DNA of 64,000 bases from Saposhnikovia divaricata (lineage: Eukaryota; Streptophyta; Magnoliopsida; Apiales; Apiaceae). Positions 19,902-32,958 of the stretch are shown one piece after another. The stretch covers positions 6,314,001-6,378,000 of the forward strand of contig CM071595.1 in the NCBI GenBank assembly GCA_036435485.1. The letters are read 5' to 3'. Position 1 is the first letter of the stretch. Every line of letters begins with the position of its first letter. A program made the translations under genes and the position numbers. The notes beneath the pieces are model-generated. The model saw nothing but the letters and a program-made list of their open reading frames with translations, was not told the origin of the DNA and searched no databases.

Positions 19902-22080
19902 AAAAAATACCCGTGCGATGCACGAGTTTCTTATATTATGTTATAAATTTTATTTAATATTACAATTATGTTTTTATATAATCATCATTTTTTTAAAAAA
20001 ATAATTTTAATATATTTTAATATACTCATGTTTAAGTATTGTACTAATGTTTCCTTCTTTTTTTTTGAAACCAGACTAATGTTTCCTTATTATATACAAC
20101 ATATACGGATTTTTAATATATTTTATTAATAATTGAAAAATATGGTGTGATATTTTTGGGTATATATTAACGATTGTAAGAGTAGATTAAAATCAAAAAA
20201 GTAATGTGTTTAATTAGAAATGAAATATTAATGTTTCGGTTTTAATATAATGGTGTAGATGTGTAAACAAATTTGGACTTTAATGGTACATTTCCTTTAA
20301 TTAAAATTTTAGCCAATACCATCAAATAATTAATTCCACATCATCTTATCTCTATACACCTTTAGCAAAATTCTACATCATCTGTTATCTTATTGAAATA
20401 ATATATTTTATTTAAAACATCTTAAAATAATAATAACATATTGTTTTTAAAATATAACTAATCATTATAGTCAAATTAATTGGAATACAACTTTTTACAA
20501 GTTCTGTAAATTTTATATAATCATTATTTCATATAATTTTAGCAAACCAGTTTAGCCAATACCATTATAGATGCGGTAATAAATTATTCAACATTTGTAA
20601 TAATTATAAATTCAGACAATACCTCTAATAAATGGGATCGATTTGCAACCAAATTCATTTTAATAATATCAAGGATCAATAGACAATAACAATTTTAGGT
20701 CTAATATTTACAAATCTCGTATACTTATAAGATTCAAATCACCTCAATAATATATTAAAAATTAATTTTTATATTATCAAACTTCAAAGTAACCTATGAT
20801 AACATTTTAGATCATATAAAATTTATAAATATATTATAAAAATCATCCTTGCACATAAATATATATATATATATATATATAAACTGTCAAGGAATTGTAT
20901 ATATTTTAGCTCACACAGAGTCCATATTGATAGGTTTTTCACTTTGCATATTTTATTGATTTAATATTTTTGCAAATAATTTAAAGCTCGTAGAAGGAAT
21001 GATTTCATTATTGAGAAAAACAACTAATTTTGAAAAAGGAAAGTGACAAAATACTTTGTTTGATTATCTCTCTTTCAAGTATACATTAAACTAGCATTAA
21101 AATTCGTGCGAGACACGGGCCACTAGCTTAAATTGTATTTTTTAATTAAACTATTCATGATCAATATCATTTGAAATATGTAATTGATTTTCATAGAGTT
21201 CTTCTTTTTCCTAGCATATGTGGTTATTGTATACTTACTTAAATATGTTCAAGTTTGTACTTTGGAAACTAATACGAGTAGTATTGATAGCAACCATGTA
21301 AGTTTTTAATTTTGTTATGGGTCTTAGAATATAATTTGAGTGTTCTATGAGTATTGTCTAATTAAGACTATTTTTTAGAGCACCTACAATCCTAAACTTT
21401 CTTCAAAAATGATGCATCCATTTAGCTGGACCTTCAATAGTATTCAAGGTAGAAACTTAATAATCTTCAAGATGTTGCATTCTAAGAGTGTAGGTTTCAG
21501 TCCTGATTCTAATCAAAAACTTCGTAAATCTTCTAAAACACTTCTCAGGTCTTGTTTTTTTACTTCTTAAAATTACATTTCTAACTTTTTTATTTGTTTA
21601 TTTTAATTTCTTTATTTTAAGCATTCTTTGCCTTTATCTCTCTTCCGGTGTCCATCTGACTTTCATTGAGTTACCTCCATAAATAATATATAATATATGA
21701 TACTTTTTTCCTAGAAAATGTCATATTTTAAATTGAACATTGGCTAATTTGTATGTAAAAGGTAATGTGTTATTTGTAGGATTCATCTTTTTAAAGCCAA
21801 ATATTTTTACGACCCGAATATTTTCACTACTAATTATTGTATCTTTTTTAGTAATATACAAATTTCATTTTATGTTAACACCTCAATATTTTTTATTCTA
21901 ATATAGTGTTGGATAATATCCATTATATTAATTATAATATCGTTTTATAACCTAATTGTGTATTTTACGTAATTCTTTAATCGATAAATGATAACCATTA
22001 AAGAATCCATAGCTCATTTAAAATCTAGTAATATTTCATCAATATCACACACATACATATTATGTGTATGATTTAAAATA
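19902..22080. other. AT-rich repeats with Helitron-type hairpins
   Basis: No gene seen. CCCGTGCGATGCACGAG (19910-19926) and CGTGCGAGACACGGGCCACTAG (21105-21126) are hairpin sequences like those near Helitron 3' ends. The second ends in CTAG but is followed by C, not T. A (TA)n run lies at about 20860-20882. Fragments of Helitron-like non-autonomous elements are likely. Confidence 0.45.
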
Positions 22081-22085
22081 AATGT

Positions 22086-22160
22086 GAATGTGTGGTCTAA
22101 TGGTATGAAGATGCACCATTTAACTCGGTGATCGAAGTTCGATTACCATTGAAAATAATG
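22086..22160 (+). repeat. tRNA-like (SINE-like) segment 1
   Basis: A pol III A box TGGTCTAATGG (22093-22103) and a B box GTTCGATTAC (22137-22146) lie about 34 bp apart, as in tRNA genes and SINE heads. The cloverleaf is not intact and no clear 3' poly(A) or TSD was found. Confidence 0.5.
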
Positions 22161-22639
22161 CTTCTATATATAAATAAGAACTTAGGGGTAAATTGGCGCT
22201 TTCAAATCAGTAATAAAGTACTTTAATTATTGACTTGATCTTATATTTAATATTTTTCATAAAAAATACATTATGCATTTCATATTCTTTCTTTATATAA
22301 AGCTAAATATTGCCCCCGCTTAAGCTGTACACACAAAGATATCATGTGTATTATTAAAAACACGTATATAGATGAGTGCTTAGTTTGTTTAAGGGAATAA
22401 TAGTTATATAGTAATTTTTTATATTATTGTTATTACAATTTTATAATATAATCAAACCATATATTATGTATCAATAATTGATATTTTGATATAATATATT
22501 ATAGTTCAAATTAATAAATGTAAAAGTAAAATCATGACAAAAAATTGTTAATGTGTCGCAGTAATTAAAATAATAGATATTTATTTCACTCAAACAACAC
22601 ACACATCCATCTGTAATATTTATGATTTAGAACATATGT

Positions 22640-22715
22640 GATTGAGTAGTGTAGTGGTAGAGAGATTTGTTAATTAACATGGGGACCCAAGATCAATTCC
22701 TACCAACCACAATTT
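22640..22715 (+). repeat. tRNA-like (SINE-like) segment 2
   Basis: A box TAGTGTAGTGG (22647-22657) and B box-like GATCAATTCC (22691-22700) are spaced as in segment 1. Both segments follow a CACACACAT-rich stretch with TATGATTTA and precede a GGGTAAATT motif, so the two are probably related copies about 550 bp apart. Confidence 0.5.
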
Positions 22716-23064
22716 TTTCAAAAAATTGAGAATAGAGGGATAAATTAGTAATTTCAAGAGATGAGGGTAAATTGGATATTTCAAATGCATTAAAAAGTCT
22801 TTAAGAATTTTATATTGATAATAGATAATAGATTTAGAATTATTATATTAAAATGGAACTAAAGGTCGATATGTTGATTTGTATTATGAGCCGGACCTTT
22901 AAGATAAGATATGGTGGGTGGATTATGTGCTTTTTAATATCTAATTAAACTTTCTTAGATACAAATTATTTATTATAATGAAGTTCTAAAAATTACAATA
23001 AATTAATATTAAAAAATCACTAAATTATAAAATTTATTAATTTATTTTACACAAAAATAAATAA

Positions 23065-23108
23065 TATCGTATAATAAATACCCGTGCATTGCACAGGATA
23101 TAAGCTAA
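23065..23108 (+). repeat. Helitron-like 3' terminus
   Basis: CCCGTGCATTGCACAGG (23081-23097) forms a short hairpin, followed by ATATAAGCTAA and then T. This matches a Helitron 3' end (hairpin, about 10 bp, CTRR, T). The 5' end was not located. Confidence 0.45.
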
Positions 23109-23880
23109 TTAATATAAATACAAATCACTGTATTATAATTGAATGCAAATCCTTTTAAAAAAAGACAGTACAACGCGATGTATTTTCTCTTGTTCCACTT
23201 ATTTTAACACTTTAATCAAATTGATTAATTTTATAATGAAAATTAATTAAATAACATGATAATCATAATTTTTTTTAAATTTATTATGACAAAATACACT
23301 TATCGTATTATGAAATTAAATTTTTAAATTCAAAAAATCATGAAAATTTAAATCCTAATTTATAAGTTGAGATCAAAATTTAATAATTAACTAACAAAAT
23401 CAAATGAGACCAAAATAAATGTTATTAAAGAATTATATGAATTCTTTAGATTCTATTCACTGTTCAATTCCGAATATTATTACAATTTTAATATTACATG
23501 TATATAATAAATTTTATTTACAATTTTATCTTTACTTTCTCCGTTTTGAATTAACAATTGAGAATAAAGGTTTGTAATTAAATTAATCAAATTTTAACCG
23601 AAATTTATGTATACTAATACGACGTACTTACAAAATATTGAAAAGTTACGTATATAATATTTTTGAAAATTATAAAAATTTATATAATCAATTTTAACAA
23701 ATTGCTCGATGGTATATTCAAGAGATCTAAAAACATTAGATTAAATTGCATCTTTTTACGGTTTATTCGATTCGATTGTTCTTGTAGATGTCGTATGACT
23801 TTTTAGTAACGAATTAAATTCTCTGTTCAAAAAAAAATATTTTTTTCTTTATTTTCAGAGTCGTTGACAAATTAAACCAG
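23109..23880. other. AT-rich intergenic DNA
   Basis: I see no gene or defined repeat here beyond low-complexity AT-rich sequence. Confidence 0.5.
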
Positions 23881-23892
23881 CATAAGTGAAAC

Positions 23893-24671
23893 TATAGATG
23901 CACAAAAAACCATTCGGGACAGGTTTTATCTGTGTTTTAAAAAGCCTGGGCTTTAAATACCCCGGGCTTTTTACGAATCCGGCTGCACCGGGCTTTTTAA
24001 AAAAAAGGGCCGGATTGGGTTTTCTAAAAAATATGAGGCCCGTTTTAGGCCCTCGGGCCGGGCTTTTATCCGGCTTTTTTTTTAATTTATGTATACGTAT
24101 TTTTTGTCTTTTTTTGCAAAACTAATATATTAATATAAAAAAAAATCTTTACAAAAGAAATAATCTCTAAAGATTTACACCCCAAAACTTCTAGAATGCA
24201 GAATACATAGGAAGCACTTCTTATAAATCTTCTCGTATATAACCATTTTGAGAAGCATATTCTCTATACTCAATATAGCTTCTTGAAAGAATGATTTGTC
24301 TTGCATAATTTTGATTCTTCCTAGTCTCATGATCCTTCGTATCGCTAAGTTTAATATTCTTGAATTTTATTAAAAATATTATATATTTTTAGATTTTATC
24401 TATAAAAAAACGGATTTTTATTCGAATTTCTTAAAAAGTCCGGATTTTTATCCGTACCGAACCTGGCTTTTGTCCGGATTTTTTAAAAACCCGGGCTTTA
24501 TTCGGGTTTTTCAAAAACCCGAGCTTTTAATTAGGTTTTACGGCCATGGGACTAAAGCGGGTTTCAGGAAAAATAGGAGGCCCATGGGTCAGCCGAACCG
24601 GGCCCGGCTTTTCGGGCTTTTTGCGCGGATAGAATCTAACCTGATTTCGGGCTTTACTCTTTTTTAACATA
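23893..24671. mobile_element. hAT-like non-autonomous element with CCGGGC motifs
   Basis: The segment is flanked by a 12-bp direct repeat CATAAGTGAAAC (23881-23892, 24668-24679), of which 8 bp could be the TSD. Both ends are packed with CGGGCTTTT, GGCCGGGC and CCCGGGCTTT motifs (23930-24080 and 24470-24660), separated by an AT-rich centre. Such subterminal motif arrays are known from plant hAT elements. TIRs are poor and the exact ends uncertain. Open frames here are artefacts of the repeats. Confidence 0.55.
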
Positions 24672-24956
24672 AGTGAAACACAGTTTGAAGTGAGATTGCA
24701 GTACTAATTTGATTCAAAAAGGTAATGAATATCCTTTACAAAAAAAAAAGGTAATGAATATCTATACTTACAAATATACAATTATACATACACGTGCCGG
24801 CAATTGGGAATTGCAAGAACCCTTAAAGTTGGAGTCTTGATACTTGATCAGCTACAATTCTTTGAAAAGGTAAAGTTTTTGAATCAACCCTTTTTGTTTA
24901 TTATGGAGATTTGTATGAGTGAAGCTGAGTATGAGCACAATGATAGTAAAAACTAG

Positions 24957-26989
24957 GACTTTCTTTCTAACTTATTGCAATATTTGTTGATCAATGTTCT
25001 TTGTAGATTGTCTGAAAAAGATTTGTACAAGTTCAAGTCTGTGTCACAGAAACTGTATGATTTCATTACTTTTACCTGTGTACCTTTTTTATTGTCACAA
25101 ACCACAACTGTATGTCCTACTGGTTTGTTCTTCAGTCAATTTCCATTGCCAAATCCTCAAAGTAAAATTCGATATCTTCGGAAAGTCGAAAGGCATTCAC
25201 CTCCGGAAATTTATGCTGAATACTTTCATAAGCTGGCTTATTCGAGTTTAAGCACATTTTTACTGCAAATGGTTGGGATACGGATTATTGTGTTAAACTT
25301 AAATTTGTAGCGAGATATGTGTCTGAGCTTTTACCCTTTAAGCATCATGCAAGGGACTTGCTTGATGTCTGCAATGGCTTACTTTTATTTATCAAATGCC
25401 CTACTTGTCAAATGTATGTTTGTAATCCTACAACCAAACAATGTATTTCAATTCCTAAATTATGTGATCACCGTCCTTGTCTCTCTCGTTTTTCCATGCT
25501 TGCCTTTGACCCTTCTGTCTCCTTTCATTACAAAATTGTTCGATTCCCTCTCTTTGAAGAATGTACATTGTCCTTGGACTTGGATATCTTTTCTTCAGAA
25601 ACAGGAATTTGGGTCCGTCAGACTGTTCAGCTCAACTCGAGTAGTAGTCTCCAAGGGTTCAGTTTAGTCAAGAATTCAGCTTATCTTGATGGTGTCCTGT
25701 ATAGGTTACTCTCTTTTTATTCGCGAAAGCTTGTCAGCATCGACCTGAATGATGTTGACTCTGTTAAAATTCAAGTTATTGACCTCCCAGTTTTAGATGT
25801 GCTATGCTATCCTGGTTGCATTGGGGTTTCCAGGGGCAATCTTTGTTACGCTCACCAGGAACCGAACAATATTTACATTTGGTATCTGGACAAAGCAGCT
25901 AACTGGATCGTGAGCCATATTTGTCCTACTCTACAAATTGAGAAGGTAATAGTCAGGTTGCTAATTATTAAGGATCAAACTACATGGCTTTCTCCCTATG
26001 CAATGCATCCGACAGATGATATCATCTTTGTTTGTAGTCGTGGCATGATCTTTGCACTGTGTCTTAAAACTGGCACTCTCAATTTAGCATATAGCACGGA
26101 TGCTTTAAGGTTAGTGCCAGGTATTTTTCATCCCATATTCGTGTTCATCAGTTGTGCAGTCCCTCTGAAGAATTTTCGACCAACAATCCAAAAGTAAGCA
26201 ACTCTTTTTATCATTATAATTATTAATTTTTTAGAATGTGTAATCATTGTGGAAACTTTAAGAAGTTGATTTGCATTACCATAATTTTTTCATTTGCTTC
26301 TACTCATATTTATCTTTTTTCTTATATAATTAACGTTCTTTCTAATTTCAAGGAGATTGAGAATATGTGTGTAGAAAAGCATGTATATAATCCCTAAATT
26401 GTGTGAAAACCCGTATAGATAATTAGAACAAAGCAACACTAGAACATGCAATTAATTGACTGAACTTGCCTACTGCATGGGTTGTTAGTACCTGAGGCTT
26501 GGTGTTGGTTCTATCTTGTGTTGGATATTCAAGACCCAACCATTTGGTGACTCACATTCATGGACATCATTATTAAATTAAAATTTGTTTTGCCTGGTAA
26601 TGTGCTGCCAATATTATTTATCTTCTCAAAGACTAAAAACTAACTCCGTAATGTTTTGTGTGTTTAAATATTAAATTTTTACCAAGTGACAACATTTCAT
26701 GTGTTATATTATAGTGTAAATTATTAATGAATCTAAACTAAGGAATTATGATCTATCATGTTAATAGTGTATTTATATCCGTGGTTTTTTATTTTCCTTT
26801 GATTTATTTGTTTATGCATGCAGGGTTCTGTCTGGCGCCAGAGAAGTCTCGATCACAAACACATGTAGCGAAGATTCAGAACAGTGTGGTATTTTACCTG
26901 TAATGGACAAAGACATTAATGGACTATCTCCAAAATTTTGGCCTGGGCCCTCGGTAGTGATGGGATATTATTACCAATATCATCGTTAA
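24957..26989 (+). pseudogene. F-box-type gene, two exons, frameshifted
   Basis: The first part (from about 24957) reads DFLSNLLQYLLINVLCRLSE then KDLYKFKSVSQKLYDFI, like a degenerate F-box that binds SKP1. Around 25232 the family pattern moves to another frame, which runs through ELLPFKHHARDLLDVCNGLL and CNPTTKQCISIPKL to 26193 (F-box-associated region). At 26194 there is a GTAAGC donor and at 26821-26823 a CAG acceptor. Exon 2 (26824-26989) continues in phase to PSVVMGYYYQYHR and TAA. No good ATG starts the frame: a TAG precedes at 24954. I judge it a recent pseudogene. Sequencing error at the frameshift, or an extra unrecognised intron, would be the alternative. Confidence 0.65.
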
Positions 26990-27896
26990 ATTAGGTTTTT
27001 ACCTTTGTCACAAGTGCAGGTAATGTGGATAGACTTTTGTTGAATCAACCAAATTGCTGTCTGTAGCATTGTATTTAACAACTGATGGCTTGACATTGAA
27101 TAATTCAAAAAACTCAAACTTGGCTCAGCTTGCTTAGTGTGATTTAATTGGCACAAAAATAGAAGGCAAAATATTGTCAGAGGTGAGATTTGAACTGTAA
27201 GCTAGCGGTATTTTTTTTTCTTTTGCCAAGTAGGTTGCACTTGCATTGTCAAAGCACAGTATGTATGCAATTTATGTACTTGATAGTTGATATGCTACTT
27301 ATCAGCTTGACTTTATCCAACTTAAACACAATGACAAATGGTTTAAGGAGATCCAAATACTAAACAAGCCAGTAGTGAAAGGTATGCAATGACTATAAGA
27401 TCTTGAAGCTTTATATAGTTCTTTCCTTGTCTTCTGGGGTGGAGAGTGCATCAGTCTTCCTCTAACATTCTAATTTCCAACTGCTACTGCAGTAACTCGT
27501 TCAAGGCTCAGCCTATATTTGCAAGTTACCTTTATAGTGAAAAAAATAGCAAAAAAAAAAAAAAAAAATCATTTTTTTATAGTTAAACATGTTCACACAC
27601 CCACCTTATCTTTGATAAGGTTTGCGCGAGGCCATCGGGTTGAAGCAATGAGAGAGACTCCGGTTGACCATGAGGCCATTGGTAAGAATAAATTCTAGGA
27701 GAGCCCAATTATAGAATTATCATGTCACAACAGATGACAGGATTATTGGCTGTTGCACTTTGCCCGTATGTAAAAATTCAGCTAGGAAAGGAACTCGAAA
27801 CTCAGAGAAAGATTTTGTTCATCACATAATTAATGACAAAGGTGAAGAACGAGAACGAGAACGACGAAATTCTTATGGATGAAATTTGAGAGGGAC

Positions 27897-28027
27897 ATGT
27901 TAGATGTATTACTGCAAGAATTTCACAGATATACTGATGACGAAAGTCAATAAGTATTGCTATGTTAGATGTAATCCTGCAAGAATTACATATGATATAC
28001 TGACGACAAAAGTCAATAAGTACTGCT
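27897..28027. repeat. 65-bp tandem duplication
   Basis: Two diverged units with ATGTTAGATGTA, CTGCAAGAATT and AAAGTCAATAAGTA/TTGCTA start at 27897 and 27962. Confidence 0.85.
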
Positions 28028-28390
28028 AAGCATCCACATGCTTGCCCATCCGGAAGCCATTCAAAGGCATTGCAAATGTAATGGTGTATCATTCAAGTTG
28101 GGACGGAGTTGAGATGAATGCTAATCATGATCTTGCTACTAATTATCTCACGGGGAAACTGGGGTTCAAGTACATATCTAACTACAAACTAAGTTACTCG
28201 TACTCTTCATTCTATCTTGGAGTACCAAAGTCATACACTTGACACTTGGACATGTACACTCAGACTTGGACACTTATTTTAAGTCAAATGTACAAAACAC
28301 ATTCGCACACAAACTAAATTATATTGTAATTTGTAGGATATACAATGTTATGATTATTATCTTCCATGTTAATTGTTAAGTAACCAGATG

Positions 28391-28462
28391 ATCTTTATGG
28401 GGACTATGGTCTCGGTAGGAAACTTCATCTTTATGGGGACTATGGTCTCTATAGGAAACTTC
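28391..28462. repeat. 36-bp tandem duplication
   Basis: The unit ATCTTTATGGGGACTATGGT + CTCGGTAGGAAACTTC is repeated head to tail with two substitutions. Confidence 0.93.
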
Positions 28463-30444
28463 ATCGTACATGGTTCAACAGAGTTTATCAGGTTCCTGTA
28501 TATTTTGGGGACACAAACTACAGAGTGATCCATTGTTTCCTTTTGGTTCTGAACTACAAATCAATGCCACCGCCTACCAGGGATGAGTAGGCAATATTTT
28601 TACCGCCCTGTTCAGTCTAACAGTCAACAAAAGTATATTAGAAGATAGACATTAAAAAGGTCATATTTACACCATAGCATTTCAAGAAACATTAGTAGCA
28701 GGCTAGCAGCTGTGTACAAGGACATAGCTTTACAACTATACAAAACTCCTTGTCCATTTTTTTGCTTGCTCTCTTAGGGATCTTTAGCATGTATTCCTCC
28801 CTTTTCAGCATACGTGAGGTATGGGTTTAGTAAAGAAAAAGGAAACTCATCACAGATGAAAAGACAGTGTTCAATTTGTAAAGGGACAAAACAGGATCCC
28901 TGGAGTAAGACTGTAAGAGCAGCAGTGATAATGGCAGAGCTTTACAACAATACTAAATTCACTTTACATAATTTGCTTGCTCTCCTTGGGCATTGTTGCA
29001 TGTGTTCTTCAAGTTTCCGTGTATGTGAGGTATGGGTCTAGAGCCATAGATAGCACATCTGGTCTCTCTGCCTAATTATATGTTAGGCATCGGCAGATAA
29101 ATTCCTGTACAAAGTTATAAAGACGAGTAACTGTAAATAAAATGAACTACACTGATAAATACTACATAAACCTGATCATAACAGAGAATATTCTACTTTA
29201 ACCTTAACAGAATTGTTCACGGCAAGACCTTGGAATAAAGCAAACGAAATCTTATACGTTTTGTTTCATTTTCTAAAAAAAAAGAGGCAAAAATAAGGGT
29301 TGCTCTAGAAACCTGACAGTGAGAAAAAGAAAAGTATTCACGACTCCCTTGCTAATTTAGGTGTTAATACAATTTTTTTTTTTTTGAAGTCAAAGAAATT
29401 AAGAAAATGGGACCATTGATTTGAAGGGAGGTCCTGGTGATAATTGAAAGGGAAGTATATTAGTATTGCGTAGGCATAATGGTATTCCAGAATAAGAGGT
29501 AGTTTAAATATTTGGTCAATAGTCTAAGAAGTATAGCCGGTCCTTGACGATTAGAGCCTTCATTATCATTGTGCCTTACTCAGATAATTTTTCACTTCTC
29601 TTTTTCTAATCTCTTGCTAAAACTTACTCTTATCAACCATTTAAAGTTGTTCCTTGTTCCTTCCATTGTAGTAGGATGAGGCAATATGACACTGACCTTC
29701 GCTTCACTCGAGACAGTAGGTCTTGGAGGAAATTCCACTCTGTGAGCATTGCTGATTGTACCTTCATGTATAATCCGATCTTGAGTCTGTCCATGCCCGA
29801 AAGGACGTCTACCGAAGAGCATTTGGTACATCAGTACTCCAGCTGACCAAACATCAACCTGATAGCATAAAATGAATACACTTGATACAGTATGGAAATT
29901 TAATAGTAAGGCTAGGACCTAGGTGAAGCAACTAAAGTCACATAGTCGTGAGGCCAACACTAAACGTATGCTACATAGGCCAACAATAAAACCTATGTTA
30001 CATAGACTCAGAACCAAAAACAGTTTCTTAGCACTAAACTCTGTGTTGCATATATTTAGCGGGAAAAAAAACTGTGTTTCCTGTAAGGCCTTTTTTTTAA
30101 CTATAAAGTTGTGCCTCTACATTTGAAAATACAGTATTGTCCACATCTTTGTTGTGTCCTGTAAGCGCAAGTCATTGAAGAAGATGAAGAACTATTTTAT
30201 AGGATTCTAAACTAAAGGGTACTTATAACACACCTTTGATGATATGAAGGGAGTCCTGCTCAGCTCAAAGCATTCAGGAGGCAGATACCTACCATAACAA
30301 AAATAAAGAATTTATTTAAATGCTTACCTGAACAAGGAAAAATGTAAAGGGTAAAACATTGCACAAAGAAGGCTACCACAGGAATACATCAAAGTATACT
30401 CACTAATCTATTGCACACCTAGTTTAAAAGTTAATTAACACAAA

Positions 30445-30480
30445 AATGTCTAAAACCCGTGCAAGGCATGGGTCTTGATT
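30445..30480. repeat. Helitron-type hairpin remnant in kinase intron
   Basis: CCCGTGCAAGGCATGGG (30456-30472) is an imperfect hairpin of the kind seen at 23081-23097. It lies in the intron 30289-31279. Only the hairpin is visible. Confidence 0.3.
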
Positions 30481-32916
30481 TTTATATCATGATAAAAAAA
30501 TTATGAAATACTTTGCATATTATGTTCTTAGTGTTGTTGAATGCAGGTATGTGTATGTAAATATTGATCTATATAAATATTTGCAATCATGCACATTTTA
30601 ATTTTTATTAAATTTTTGAGTTACAATACTGTAAATATTAATTTTATATGTTAATGATGTTATTCAAATCTTAATTCCATTTTAGTACCTTTAAAGTTAG
30701 TGATAAAATTATTAAGTTTGTAATAATAGAATTTGAACTTGCATAGTCAAATTGCGTCTAAACAAATGGGTCCTAAATCATTGTTTTTCCAACTAACTGA
30801 TTTGCTCGTTAGTGTCTACGAGAAATAATGACATCAAGGTGCCAACATCAAATCTTGGACCTTTGACTCCATTACATAACCTTATGAACCAAGGCAATAT
30901 CTGATTGTAATAGTGGAGGAGAAGATAGATGGACATAATTGAGGGGGAATCACCGGTTCCCAGGGTATCCAATCTCTAAACAAACATTTCATACAAAGAA
31001 GATTATTCATCTTTTCTTCACTAGTTAAGCTTGTTTCTGCTTAGCGAAAGTATTAAATGCTAAGGTGTACCAGCTGAGAGGATTGAGATTCTAGTAGGTA
31101 ATTATAAAAAAAAGGTAAGAAGACCAGTTCCAGAGATTCAGAGAAGCATACTACAACAGTAACTTAGACAGACCACAATACCCAATGATGTATAGTGTCA
31201 TTTGAGTAACTAAAAAACATAGTTGACAAGTAGAAGAGAATATAGCACAAGACTGGAATGGTACTGGTACATGACTTACCAATATGTTCCAGCTCCCTGA
31301 GATGTAAGTGCCATGCCCTGGGACCCAAAATCACCCTCCATTATCTTACTAAGACCAAAGTCGGTGACTTTAGTAAATCCAAGCTCATGAAAAAGAACAT
31401 TGCCAGGCTTCAAATCGTAGTGGATAATTTTCTGTGTTCTTTTGTTCAGGTAAACAAGCGCTTGATATATCTGAACAATTATCACTCTACCTTCTTTCTC
31501 TGGCAGGATGGGGGTCTCTTTGAGAACTGCATCAAGATCTTTACCTGGAAAAAACAAGGCAGATGCTTAAAGAAATTGACAAAAAGCTCATAAATTAGTT
31601 ACCCAAAAATAAAAGGTTGAAAATTCAGTTTAGCAAAAAAAAAGGTTGAAAATTCATATAATTCGCCTCGACAAAGTTATAATTATTCTTTGACCAATCA
31701 TCTTGAGGATTGAACCATTATTTGGAAAGAACCAGTCCTCCGTTACTTGTACCAGAAAACAGGAACAATAGTGGTCCAGAAAACATGCATACCACTGCAG
31801 TACTCCAAGACTCTGCAGAATGCATTTTGGTCTATCTCAAAAGTGTCCCAAAGTTGCACTATGTGATGATGCACTAAGGTCTTGTGAATGCTGTTTTCGC
31901 GGTTTGCATGAAGCAAGTAACTTTTCTTCTTCTCTTCAGTCCACTGAGCATCTAAACCATGAAGTTTGCATGCAGCATATCTGTACTCTACCAAATCAAA
32001 AGCCTGCCAAAATTTTAAACTCAAATCAGTGCAAAAGGGTGTATTTTTAAAATTTCCAGGTAGACGCATGAAAATGATATGGAATATTGCTTTATAAATG
32101 TAATCATTTTCTTAACATCTTCTTCCTTGTGGTCCAAGAACATTAAAATATACTCTAGAATCTAATTTAAGTTCTGACCTTGTAAACCTCACTGAATCCT
32201 CCTTTTCCAAGAAGATTCAAGAAAGCATATCGGTGATTAAGAAGTGGAAACTTGTTAAAGTGAGAACCATCCTCATCCCGTATACGTTTCATTTCTCGTA
32301 TAAGTCTTCCTTTCTCTATCTCGTAACGACCTTTTTTACGTATAAGGGTTTCCTCCTCCTACAAGGAAATAGAAGATAATAACTTAGAGAAAGTATTTAG
32401 TTTGAAAAGGGAAGTGGAAAGACAGGTTTAGAGGAAGCCTTTTGTGGCATGAAAAGTCATTTACTATTCTGGTGAAGCTGGCTAGAAAGAAATTGTGTGT
32501 TACCCCAATGGTATACTTTTCTTGATATGATATACGTTTTGCCACTTCGCTAAACAATGAACAAACAACCAATATAGTTCTATTGTTTATTTTGAACTGT
32601 GCGATGGCCCAGTGAAACATTGAACCGAGTGAATTCATAGCGGTCACTATAAATAATGTAGCGGTGACTTCATAAGAATACTTTAAGAATACTTCAAAAT
32701 AGATGGACTAATTGATGCATGGTCGTTCTTAGGTTCAGTTTGTGATTTGTTTTAAATATGCAGAGAGGATTGTTTTGTCATTAGACGTTAACGATGAAGA
32801 CCCATGTGAGGACTGAGGACCTCATGCTGAAGCAGATGCTCACAACACCCTATATCTTCCTTTCTCACACCCCTCTCTCTTTTTCTAATAGGACCATCTC
32901 TTTTACACCAAAATAA

Positions 32917-32922
<6 letters not shown>

Positions 32923-32956
<34 letters not shown>
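32923..32956. repeat. (TA)n microsatellite
   Basis: About 16 TA units within the TOUSLED intron 32359-33007. Confidence 0.95.

Positions 32957-32958
<2 letters not shown>

Larger units (their letters stand above)
26990..29696. other. Non-genic stretch with small tandem repeats
   Basis: No gene was recognised. It contains a poly(A) run near 27551-27569, a 65-bp tandem pair (27897-28027), a 36-bp tandem pair (28391-28462) and a diverged repeat around GCTTGCTCTC...GTGAGGTATGGGT (28761-28829, 28971-29037). The expected last exon of the TOUSLED kinase was looked for here on the minus strand and not found. Confidence 0.55.

Noticed and set aside
22086..22160. Functional tRNA gene
   Set aside because: Boxes A and B are present but acceptor and anticodon stems cannot be formed.
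24470..24667. Gly/Phe-rich protein frame
   Set aside because: Created by CGGGCTTTT-type repeats of the hAT-like element.
29592..29696. Continuation of the kinase after SSEAK
   Set aside because: It reads past a GT donor into intron sequence and shows no kinase C-lobe motifs.
31258..31593. Plus-strand frame overlapping the kinase exon
   Set aside because: It is the antisense shadow of TOUSLED exon 31280-31544.
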